From NCBI GenBank assembly GCA_002336845.1, contig DDEX01000039.1, positions 1 through 34,528 on the forward strand: a DNA stretch of 34,528 nt. Direction: 5' to 3'. Below, in pieces: positions 25,001-31,295 of the stretch (positions are counted from its first letter, which is position 1; every line of letters begins with the position of its first letter). Under the pieces are notes generated by a model, which did no database searches, was not told the DNA's origin, and worked only from the letters and a program-made list of their open reading frames with translations. The position numbers and the translations under genes were made by a program. The stretch is from Rhodobacteraceae bacterium UBA1943 (GTDB taxonomy: Bacteria > Pseudomonadota > Alphaproteobacteria > Rhodobacterales > Rhodobacteraceae).

Positions 25001-25408
25001 TGCGACGTTCAGCCAGGTGATGGTGACCTTGCCGCTTGCCGGATCAAGATCCCAATAGATGTCGCCCCCCTTGCTGATGTCGGCGTCGGTCCAGAACGGT
25101 GCAAGAGAGGGCTGGTTCAGCGTGGTCAGCGCCGCAGGCGTATAGGCGGTGATGCCGGACTGGAAGGTGATCAGACCATTGGTACTGATGTAGATAGAGC
25201 TATAGCTGGTGCCGTTGATGTTTGCCCCATTCGGTCCGAAGACCGACGAGATGTTCACATTGACATAGCCGTCATCCAGCGTGCCCGTGACGGTCGAGGT
25301 CTTGAAGGACTGTTCGCCGTAACCGGCGGTTCCCCCCAGACCTGAATTCATCGTCGCCATGAACTGCGCCCCTACTACATGGCGCATTGGCATCGGAGAG
25401 CGGGCCAT
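22004..25408 (-). CDS. Hint-RTX protein 1: nidogen-like domain, RTX repeats, C-terminal Hint
   Basis: A large secreted-type protein of about 1134 residues. Residues ~20-205 resemble a nidogen-like (NIDO) domain (STNGLITFQSG, LAPFWTDADI, DYIYDHINYTNG). A short RTX block, an insert of about 170 Thr/Asn-rich residues without RTX motifs, and a long block of GGxGNDxLx calcium-binding nonapeptides follow. From Cys943 (VIPCFTPGTRI) to the end is a Hint_2 module with MMVSPQHRML as the conserved His block. There is no Sec signal peptide, and the C-terminus is not a classical cleaved signal, so type I secretion is likely. I chose 25408 (ATG after GGAAAGGGC); 25360 (MATMNSGLGG) is an alternative. The long antisense frames are artefacts of the repeats. 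The function is probably surface or matrix binding, possibly self-processed. Confidence 0.9.
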   Translation of the reverse strand: MARSPMPMRHVVGAQFMATMNSGLGGTAGYGEQSFKTSTVTGTLDDGYVNVNISSVFGPNGANINGTSYSSIYISTNGLITFQSGITAYTPAALTTLNQPSLAPFWTDADISKGGDIYWDLDPASGKVTITWLNVAPYQGSGTNSFQVVLTATGGGDFNVDYIYDHINYTNGFAGNATTGFSNGVTQTLLEGSGNATFLATYAGNDFDTNDPLGVFGMNFEGGAAFTGDGIVDGTAGNDLIDTSYVGDPGGDRVDANDATGYSGTTDNGDYIRAGAGDDTVNSGLGNDIVFGGAGNDSISAGYGSDTVDGGTENDTIDGGSGNDSLEGGSGDDVIYGGAAGAGTTYTASYTKVTTATQTVTGTSGRPNFAVRSVSGDNDLTTGTNTGVTGFRIGNGDSTETHTHTASSQVSGGQIRFNGIDTTEFMTIQIDGVTINLNTAIANGTVTFNGASTYGVNASGQIYRSTGTSANPTTVGTLVINVPYTSVAVVATGTNTNATTSGFYYEYYVNTQPNNIAAEAGGNDILSGGLGNDILYGGDGNDTLYGGDGNDRLFGGTGNDSLTGDAGNDTLSGDDGDDTLSGGDGDDSLSGGIGNDSLNGDAGNDTLSGGDGNDRLFGGTGNDSLTGDLGNDTLSGDDGDDTLSGGDGDDSLSGGIGNDSLNGDAGNDTLSGGDGNDQLFGGTGNDSLSGDAGNDTLSGGDGNDTLLGGDGNDQLFGGLGDDSLAGGTGNDTLVGGAGADTLSGGAGQDYADYSGSSAGVTANLDTGTASGGDATGDVLIGVDGLIGSAFDDVLTGYDGQGTAADPFTNIFYGGAGNDLLDGKGGDDQLFGGADNDTLIGGDGNDLLDGGTGNDAFYGGNGANTIYGGQGNDQIYGGSIGDVVDGGENAGDHDVLDLSNWGWRLTNVIYDPSNPENGTVQFLDQNGAVLGSMQFSNIEKVIPCFTPGTRIVTDHGEVAVQDLRPGDMILTRDNGFQPLIWAGSRVLAVADLVLQPQLCPIRISAGALGFGLPVRDMMVSPQHRMLIEGPRAEMLFGEAEVLVAAAHLTRLPGIEPAFPQGVTYVHILFDGHEIVCADGAWSESFQPAQRMMDGMDAAQADEILALFPDLPRAEVAFPAARLSLKAHEARVLLAA
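23370..23747 (-). repeat. Two 189-bp tandem units in Hint-RTX gene 1
   Basis: Seven RTX nonapeptides (63 residues) repeat as a higher-order unit: 23370-23558 and 23559-23747. The marker sequence CCATTAAGGCTGTCG recurs exactly 189 bp apart (23421 and 23610). The copies are nearly identical at DNA level, unlike the rest of the RTX region, indicating a recent duplication in frame. Confidence 0.85.
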
Positions 25409-25494
25409 GCCCTTTCCCCAGCGCCGATACGCTTCAATCACCCGTCAACACCGGAATTTACCGGGCATTGGTGAACAAAGCGGGGCGCAATTTG

Positions 25495-25507
25495 GGCACA
25501 ATGTGCC
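25495..25507. promoter_or_regulatory. Perfect palindrome upstream of Hint-RTX gene 1
   Basis: GGCACA-A-TGTGCC, 6-bp perfect arms, lies 87 bp before the chosen start of Hint-RTX gene 1 in the 157-bp gap behind gene 2. On the minus strand a TTTGACG box lies about 20 bp upstream. A candidate operator. Confidence 0.35.
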
Positions 25508-25565
25508 GACGATAGGGGAAACTACGTCAAAATTTAGATAGCATCTGCGGCAGCCAGGACAGGCA

Positions 25566-27881
25566 TCAGACCGTCAAAAGCACCCGCGCCTCACGCCCGC
25601 GCAACGACATGCGGGCAGCGGGATAGACGCCAGATTGACTGATATCTGGAAACAGTTCCAGAATTTCATCGCGTTGCGCCTCATCCATGCTGTCCAGCGT
25701 CGTGGCGCCCGGCTGGAAACTTTCCGACCAGGTGCCATCGGCCAGAATGATCTCGTGTTGGTCGAACATCAGATGGATATAGCTGACGCCGGGAACCACG
25801 CTGCGGTCGATCCCCGGCTGGCCCACCATATGCAGGGCTGCCACCAGAACCTCGTCCACGCCGAACAGCAGTTCGGTGCGGGGTCCGGCGACCAACATGC
25901 GGTGTTGCGGGCTCACCATCATGTCCCGCTCTGGCAAGCCCTCCCCCAACGCGCCTTGCGCAATGCGCACGGGCAGGAATTCCGGGCGGACCAAAAGATC
26001 GATCTGCGTCAGGTCGCGGCGGCCCGCCCAGCGGACCGGCTGCACGCCGTGGTCGCGCGTCATCACCCGGTCGCCCGGCCCCAGCCGTTCTACCGGCACC
26101 TCGCCACGGTCGGTCAGGATCAGCGTCCCAGGCGTAAAGCAGGCAATCACCTGCTCGATATCGGAAAACCGCAGCGTTCCGACGACATTGCCGTCATGAT
26201 CCAGAAACTCGACAATCCCGTTTTCATGGTTCTCGGGGTCATAGATCACGCGGGTGCCCGGCTGGCCCGATTGCCGCACATCCAGCACGTCATAGTCATC
26301 GCCGGTAGAGCCGCCATCAACGCCATCGCCGACGCCGCCATAGAACAGGTCGCGCCCCTCGCCGCCGTACATCGCATCGGCCCCGGCACCGCCTGTCAGC
26401 GTGTCATGCCCGTCCTCGCCTTTCAGCAGGTCGTTGCCCTCGCCGCCGAAAAGCTGGTCGTCGCCCGCGCCGCCACGCAGCGTATCGTCGCCCTCGTCGC
26501 CAAAGGCCTTGTCGTTGCCATCCCCGGCCTGAACCGAGTCATCCCCCGCTCCGGCGCGGATCACATCGTCATTGTTGCCAAAAAGGTTGTCATTGCCATC
26601 CACGCGGTCGCCCTGCGGATCGCCGGTATAGGCTGCATCGATCGTATCGTTCCCCGCCGTTCCCTCGACGACGTAATCAGGCGGCTGAACCAGCGCACCG
26701 TCGGCGTAAACATGCTCGATGTTTGTGAAACTCATCGAGGTGCCGTCAAGAAAGGTCACCAGGCCATTTTCGGGCGCGAAGGCGTCGAAATGAACGTGCT
26801 GCACGCCCGTGACATACAGCGTATCGTCGTCGGTTCCGGTCAGCGTTGTTTCGCCACCATCAACAACGTCCCCAGAACCGGCATAGAAGACATCGGCGTC
26901 ATCTTCGCCCAGCATGGTATCGGCACCGGCATCGCCATAGAACGTGTCGTTGCCGTCAGCGCCCTGGATAAAGTCATCGCCGTCACCACCATAGATCAGG
27001 TCGGACTCGCCCGACCCGGTGATCACGTCATTGCCCGCGCCGCCATAGACCGTATCGTTGCCATAGCCGCCGAACATATGGTCGGCCCCGTCGCCGCCAT
27101 ACACATGGTCATTCCCCATGCCGCCATAGGTGGAATCGTCGCCCGCGCCGCCATAGACGAAATCGTTGCCCGCATCGCCGCGGATAAAATCATCCCCGTC
27201 GCCCGCGATCACCGTATCGTTGCCGGTGTCGCCCTGCATGTAATCATTGCCCGAGCCGCCGGTCAGGTAATCATTGCCCGCGCCGCCATAGATGAAATCG
27301 TCATCCGCGCCGCCGTCGATGGTGTCGTCGCCCCCCGCGGCGAATACCTCATCCGTGCCTGCCCCGCCCTGGAACAGGTCGTTGCCTTCGCCGCCGCTGA
27401 AAAAGTCGTGCCCATCGCCCGCATAGACCGCAACGCCATCAGTCAGGCCCGAAGCGTTGATCGTGTCATCGCCATTGGTCGTCACGACCGCCTCGATCTG
27501 GCTGAAGACTCCCCCGGCGCCGCCCGCAAAGCCGAAACTGCCGCTTTCCGCGCCGGTAAAGCCGATGTTCACGCCCGCGCCGGTATCTGCGATCAGCGTC
27601 AATTCATCGTGGTCGCCCGGCTCCTCGCCGCCTTCGACAACCACATAGCTGGCCGTGGCCGCAATCAGAAAACTGTCATTGCCCGCGCCGCCATACATGC
27701 TATCCAGTCCGGCGCCATAACTGCCGCCGGTCAGGAAAACATCATCGCCCGCGCCACCGAAAAGCTGGTTGTCGCCGCCGCCGCCTGCAAGAGTGTCATT
27801 GCCGCCATAGGCATCGATCACGTCGTTGTCGCCCGTGCCCTGCAAGGTATCATTGCCGCCAGAGCCGGTGATGGTTGACAT
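25566..27881 (-). CDS. Hint-RTX protein 2: RTX repeats throughout, C-terminal Hint
   Basis: About 771 residues, beginning MSTITGSGGNDTLQGTGDND, so RTX nonapeptides start at the very N-terminus. Dense RTX blocks run to about residue 365 and again from about 405 to 530. Between them lies a stretch with FAPENGLVTFLDGTSMSFTN that looks like a degenerate copy of the pre-Hint linker. Cys581 (VIACFTPGTLIL) opens the Hint_2 module, with MMVSPQHRML later. From the Cys to the C-terminus is 191 residues, almost equal to the two paralogues. No signal peptide. The start at 27881 follows TTTGGAGAGTGCGTC; an in-frame upstream codon is less likely. It belongs to the same family as the genes on both sides and probably arose by duplication. 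Confidence 0.9.
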   Translation of the reverse strand: MSTITGSGGNDTLQGTGDNDVIDAYGGNDTLAGGGGDNQLFGGAGDDVFLTGGSYGAGLDSMYGGAGNDSFLIAATASYVVVEGGEEPGDHDELTLIADTGAGVNIGFTGAESGSFGFAGGAGGVFSQIEAVVTTNGDDTINASGLTDGVAVYAGDGHDFFSGGEGNDLFQGGAGTDEVFAAGGDDTIDGGADDDFIYGGAGNDYLTGGSGNDYMQGDTGNDTVIAGDGDDFIRGDAGNDFVYGGAGDDSTYGGMGNDHVYGGDGADHMFGGYGNDTVYGGAGNDVITGSGESDLIYGGDGDDFIQGADGNDTFYGDAGADTMLGEDDADVFYAGSGDVVDGGETTLTGTDDDTLYVTGVQHVHFDAFAPENGLVTFLDGTSMSFTNIEHVYADGALVQPPDYVVEGTAGNDTIDAAYTGDPQGDRVDGNDNLFGNNDDVIRAGAGDDSVQAGDGNDKAFGDEGDDTLRGGAGDDQLFGGEGNDLLKGEDGHDTLTGGAGADAMYGGEGRDLFYGGVGDGVDGGSTGDDYDVLDVRQSGQPGTRVIYDPENHENGIVEFLDHDGNVVGTLRFSDIEQVIACFTPGTLILTDRGEVPVERLGPGDRVMTRDHGVQPVRWAGRRDLTQIDLLVRPEFLPVRIAQGALGEGLPERDMMVSPQHRMLVAGPRTELLFGVDEVLVAALHMVGQPGIDRSVVPGVSYIHLMFDQHEIILADGTWSESFQPGATTLDSMDEAQRDEILELFPDISQSGVYPAARMSLRGREARVLLTV

Positions 27882-28052
27882 GACGCACTCTCCAAACACG
27901 AATTGCGCCGTCGCCTAATTGGCGGTCCGGCGGCCGTCCACACTCAACCGCCCCAAGGGGCCATTCGTCGTAACGGCCAGCCCCGAAAAAGGGCCAGCCC
28001 CAGAAACGATCCCCAAAACAATAGCCATTTGAAGACCATGCGAACAGCGTGT

Positions 28053-28067
28053 ATATTCGCAGAATAT
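28053..28067. promoter_or_regulatory. Perfect palindrome ATATTC-GCA-GAATAT
   Basis: 6-bp perfect arms with a 3-nt centre, about 172 bp upstream of the Hint-RTX gene 2 start in AT-rich DNA. A candidate regulator site. Confidence 0.4.
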
Positions 28068-28074
28068 CCTTATA

Positions 28075-28113
28075 TTTCCAAACATTACCCAAGTAATGTT
28101 TATCAATTGGAAA
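28075..28113. promoter_or_regulatory. Nested inverted repeats upstream of Hint-RTX gene 2
   Basis: AACATTAC (28081-28088) and GTAATGTT (28093-28100) are perfect 8-bp arms around CCAA. An outer pair TTTCCAA (28075-28081) and TTGGAAA (28107-28113) encloses them. The structure suits two stacked protein sites or an RNA stem. Confidence 0.45.
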
Positions 28114-28198
28114 CACTGATCACGCAAAAGGCAAAGGAGGCCGAAGCCCCTTTGCAGGATCACCCCAACAGGACAGGCCCGCTGCATAACCACTGACC

Positions 28199-29887
28199 TC
28201 AGCGCCCCAACAGCACCGCCTCGTGGCGGCGCAGGACTCGGCGCGCGGTATGATAATCCCTGACGCCCTGATCGGTTTTAAGCTCCGGGAACAGATCGAA
28301 CAGTTCCTGCCGTTGCGCATTGCCGATGCCCTTCATCGAATAGTCGCCGGGCTGGAAACTTTCGGTCCAGGCGCCATTCGACAGCACCACCTGGTGGCGG
28401 TCGAACATGAAATGGATATAGGTCAGCCCCGCCGCATCGACCGTCGCAATCCGGTTGCCCGACAACAGGTGCTTGGCGGCCACCAGAACTTCATGTTCGT
28501 CGAAATAAAGCGAGGTGCGGTCATTGGCGACCAGCATCCGGTGATTGGGCGAAACCAGCATGTCGCGCTCTGGCAGGCCATCTCCAAGGCTGCCCGCCGT
28601 CACCAGAACCGGCTTGAGATGGGCGTTGGCTTTCAGGTCGGACCAGTTCAGCTCTTTGTGGCCCAGCCAACGGATTTCCTGCAATCCGTCATCGCGGGTG
28701 ATCACCTTGTCACCGACCCGCAAATCCTCGACCGGCACTTCCCCGCGCGGGGTTGCAATCAGCGTTCCAGGGGTAAAACAGGGCACGATTTCCTCGATGT
28801 TGCTAAAGTCCAGGCCACCCGTCACATGGCCATCCGCGTCTAGAAACTCCACCCGGCCATCGATGCCATTGCCATCGCTGTCCGTCACCACATCGACCAG
28901 CCGGTAAGGCCCGGCCCCCGACAGGACCAGCCGGTCATGATCGATTCCGCCAGAGCCGCCAAAGATGCTGTCGCCCGCGCCCTCTGCCGCCCCGCCGGTC
29001 ACAAAAGTATCGGCATCATCCCCGCCATAAAGCGCGTCAGCCCCGGCGCCGCCATACACCACATCATTGCTCGCGCCCGCCAGAACGGTGTCATTGCCCG
29101 CCCCGGCCTCGATCCGGTCGTCATTCGGGCCATCGCCGGGCAAGATCGCGTCATTGGCATCCACACGGTCACCGTCGGGGTCGCCGGTATAGGCGGTGTC
29201 GATCAGGTCGTCGCCTGCAGTTCCCGAAACAATCCCATCGCGGGACAAAAGATTGTCCACGCTATCGGAAAGCTGAAACTGCGCTACGCTACCCTGAAAG
29301 AACTGGTCGAAACCTTGCACACTGCCCGTCGGAACGTGGCTTTGCCCGGCCCCGATCGTCCAGGGGCTGCCGACGCCGTCCTGTTCCAGCGACAGGGTGT
29401 TCGGCACGGCGGCGGCAAACCCACCGCCGGTGGTGGCATTGGCCAACACAAGGTTGCCGCCCGTCCCGCCAAAATCCCACGAATAGGACAGGGACACCGC
29501 ATCGCCCGGCGCCACGAAGCCCGCCGCCGTTTGCCAGCTTGTCGTGCCGTCCGCACCCTCATGGCTGACCAGAACCGAGCCGTCGGCAAGCACCTCGACG
29601 TGAAAATCCCCGGCATTGGTTCCCGCGGCATCGCGCGACAGCACGGTTTGCGGCGCGCTCAGCGGCGAAGACCCCAGCGAGAACGACAGGTTCAGCGTGC
29701 CCTGATTCATCTGATAGGCGGGATCGGGGAAGATCTTGACCAGATCGTCCTGCCCATCCAGCACGGCGCTGCCCCCCACGGGCGTCGCGCCATGCAGGTA
29801 AATGCCCAGTTGTTCACCGCCCGCGGGGGCGCTGTCACGGGCATAACCGTCAGCATCGTCAAAGTTGAAATCGGCAAAAACCGGCAT
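28199..29887 (-). CDS. Hint-RTX protein 3: concanavalin/LamG-like domain, short RTX, C-terminal Hint
   Basis: About 562 residues. Residues 1-215 look like a concanavalin-A-like/LamG jelly roll (MPVFADFNFDDADGYARDSA, VGGSAVLDGQDDLVKIF, GTLNLSFSLGSSPLSAPQTV). A short RTX region of about 60 residues (AGAGNDTVLAGASNDVVYGG) follows. Cys370 in IVPCFTPGTLIATP begins the Hint_2 module, with MLVSPNHRMLV. From the Cys to the end is 193 residues. No signal peptide. I chose 29887 because TTTGGAGTGTGCG precedes it and the domain starts there; the longer upstream frame is basic and low-complexity. The leader TTTGGAG(T/A)GTGCG is shared with gene 2, so the two may be expressed together. It is the shortest of the three paralogues. 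Confidence 0.9.
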   Translation of the reverse strand: MPVFADFNFDDADGYARDSAPAGGEQLGIYLHGATPVGGSAVLDGQDDLVKIFPDPAYQMNQGTLNLSFSLGSSPLSAPQTVLSRDAAGTNAGDFHVEVLADGSVLVSHEGADGTTSWQTAAGFVAPGDAVSLSYSWDFGGTGGNLVLANATTGGGFAAAVPNTLSLEQDGVGSPWTIGAGQSHVPTGSVQGFDQFFQGSVAQFQLSDSVDNLLSRDGIVSGTAGDDLIDTAYTGDPDGDRVDANDAILPGDGPNDDRIEAGAGNDTVLAGASNDVVYGGAGADALYGGDDADTFVTGGAAEGAGDSIFGGSGGIDHDRLVLSGAGPYRLVDVVTDSDGNGIDGRVEFLDADGHVTGGLDFSNIEEIVPCFTPGTLIATPRGEVPVEDLRVGDKVITRDDGLQEIRWLGHKELNWSDLKANAHLKPVLVTAGSLGDGLPERDMLVSPNHRMLVANDRTSLYFDEHEVLVAAKHLLSGNRIATVDAAGLTYIHFMFDRHQVVLSNGAWTESFQPGDYSMKGIGNAQRQELFDLFPELKTDQGVRDYHTARRVLRRHEAVLLGR

Positions 29888-30698
29888 CGCACACTCCAAA
29901 CCCGAAGAGCCAAACAACAGGGCCCTTCGTCGCCTTTTCACCCCGGGCGGTTGCCCGTGATGCGACAGCGCCACACCCCTGCGCGCTGCCAAGTCGATCC
30001 GTCGGAGTTGCAAGGAAAAAGAAGCAAAAGGCCCCAAAGGGCCGACCGGTCACAAAGTATGTTCTAATGGTCCGCAACGGGTCGCAAAAACCCGGGCGTA
30101 TGGCAGCTTTTACCTCAATGCGCCGTGCGGCGCGGACAACACCGACCGCCCCCGCGATCACCGTTTTTCCAGTAAGAGAGATTTAGCCCGCACCGCGCCG
30201 CCCGAGAAGGGAAAAAGTCCATATTACGGCGATGAAACGGCAAAGCAGCTCTTGTAGCAAAGATGATCCCTGTCTGGATTGTCGTTGAAATGTTGGCATT
30301 TCAGATACAACCATCGCGAGAATCCTTGAAATTCAAATCATTGCATTTGATCATATCCGTTCGCACGTCGAGATTGTTTCCAAACACCTATCCAATATCG
30401 CAAAGCGAACCCGCGACGGCCGTCAACGATATTTTGCCCGATGCGCGCCACATTTGCAGGCGCGGCATCCACGAAGGGGGCGCAATTCCCGGATCACACG
30501 CCAACCGGCCACCTGTTGGCAACGATTGCCCCCTGCGGCAAGGCGAATCGGTTGACGCCATGTCGGCCAAGCTGGCCGGATCACAGCGAAAAACGGGCTT
30601 GAAGCCTGTGGCCCCGCAGCATAGCCTGACAATGGCACGCGCGGCGGCCCGCGCGGCCCCGGTCCGGCCGGATGACCCGCCAAACACTGTGGGGCCCG
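29888..30698. other. Large intergenic region between Hint-RTX gene 3 and the flavoprotein gene
   Basis: No convincing gene in about 810 bp. From 29888 to about 30230 it is moderately GC-rich and contains a small GGCCC-CAAA-GGGCC hairpin (30030-30043). From 30240 to 30400 it is AT-rich with a cluster of palindromes. From 30400 to 30698 it is GC-rich; the open frames there (for example 30388-30687 on the minus strand) show no protein-like composition. Confidence 0.6.
30285..30350. promoter_or_regulatory. Cluster of three palindromes in AT-rich DNA
   Basis: GAAATG-TTGG-CATTTC (30287-30302), TTGAA-A-TTCAA (30326-30336) and TCAAAT-CATTGC-ATTTGA (30333-30350) lie within 66 bp. The word TTGAAAT occurs twice, 41 bp apart (30285 and 30326), about four helical turns. 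The array is about 400 bp upstream of Hint-RTX gene 3 and 350 bp upstream of the flavoprotein gene; which one it serves is unclear. Confidence 0.45.
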
Positions 30699-31295
30699 AT
30701 GCGACCGCTGATCCTTTATTGCCATCCCGATCCCGGCAGCTTCACCGCTGCCGTGCGCGACACGATCACCCGTCATCTGGCGCAGCGCGGCACGGACTAC
30801 CGGCTGATCGATCTTTACGCCGAAGGCTTCGATCCGGTGATGAGTGCGCGCGACCTGGCGCAATATGCCGATACAGCCAGCGACCGCAGCGCCCTTGCCG
30901 CACAGACCGAGGCCCTGGCCTGGTGCGATGCGTTGATCTTTATCTATCCGACATGGTGGCAGGGCCTGCCCGCGATGCTGAAGGGCTGGCTGGACCGTGT
31001 TCTGCTGCCCGGCATCGCCTTTGACCCGCCGTCAGACGGTGGAGCCCTGAGGCCAGGCCTGCGCCATATCCGGGCGCTGGGGGTGTTCACCACCTTCGGC
31101 GGCAATCGGCTGGCCAGCCTGCTTTCCGGCCAGCCCGGCAGGCGGCAGTTGCAGCGCGCTGTTGGCGCGTTCCTCTGCCATCCGTTGCACCGACGGGGAT
31201 ATCTGGCGCTTTACAGCATTGATGCCACCACACCTGCCCGCCGTGCGGCCCATCTGGCCCGCGTGGCGCGCAAGCTGGACCGTTTGTTGCGCTAG
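30699..31295 (+). CDS. NAD(P)H dehydrogenase (quinone)-like flavoprotein
   Basis: A 198-residue flavodoxin-fold protein of the NQO/MdaB-type family, which transfers two electrons from NAD(P)H to quinones or similar acceptors using FMN or FAD. It starts MRPLILYCHPDPGSFTAAVR, where the CHPDPGSF loop is the family phosphate-binding motif (usually AHPxPxSF). The PTWWQGLPAMLKGWLDRVL segment (about residues 85-103) matches the FAD/quinone-site motif (P.YW...PAxLKGWxDRV). FTTFGGNR follows. An upstream ATG at 30672 is possible but lacks family similarity. The stop overlaps the stop of the convergent DUF2339 gene. Confidence 0.87.
   Translation: MRPLILYCHPDPGSFTAAVRDTITRHLAQRGTDYRLIDLYAEGFDPVMSARDLAQYADTASDRSALAAQTEALAWCDALIFIYPTWWQGLPAMLKGWLDRVLLPGIAFDPPSDGGALRPGLRHIRALGVFTTFGGNRLASLLSGQPGRRQLQRAVGAFLCHPLHRRGYLALYSIDATTPARRAAHLARVARKLDRLLR

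Larger units (their letters stand above)
27882..28198. other. Intergenic region upstream of Hint-RTX gene 2
   Basis: No gene seen in this 317-bp gap. The first 120 bp next to gene 2 are GC-rich and contain a direct repeat GGCCAGCCCC (27975-27984 and 27992-28001). The part from about 28010 to 28125 is distinctly AT-rich and carries the palindromes listed separately. It presumably holds the promoter of gene 2 and the 3' end of gene 3 transcripts. Confidence 0.7.

Noticed and set aside
25635..27878. 747-codon plus-strand frame antisense to Hint-RTX gene 2
   Set aside because: Same repeat artefact (IIARAAIDEIV-type repeats). The minus strand has Hint and RTX motifs, a start codon with ribosome binding site and conserved ends.
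27975..28001. Direct repeat GGCCAGCCCC as a mobile-element trace
   Set aside because: Only 10 bp, GC-rich, 17 bp apart and without element ends or a transposase; expected by chance in such DNA.
30388..30687. 99-codon minus-strand open frame in the large intergenic gap
   Set aside because: Composition (many Cys, Arg, Pro and Ser without pattern) is that of random GC-rich DNA, there is no ribosome binding site, and I recognise no domain.
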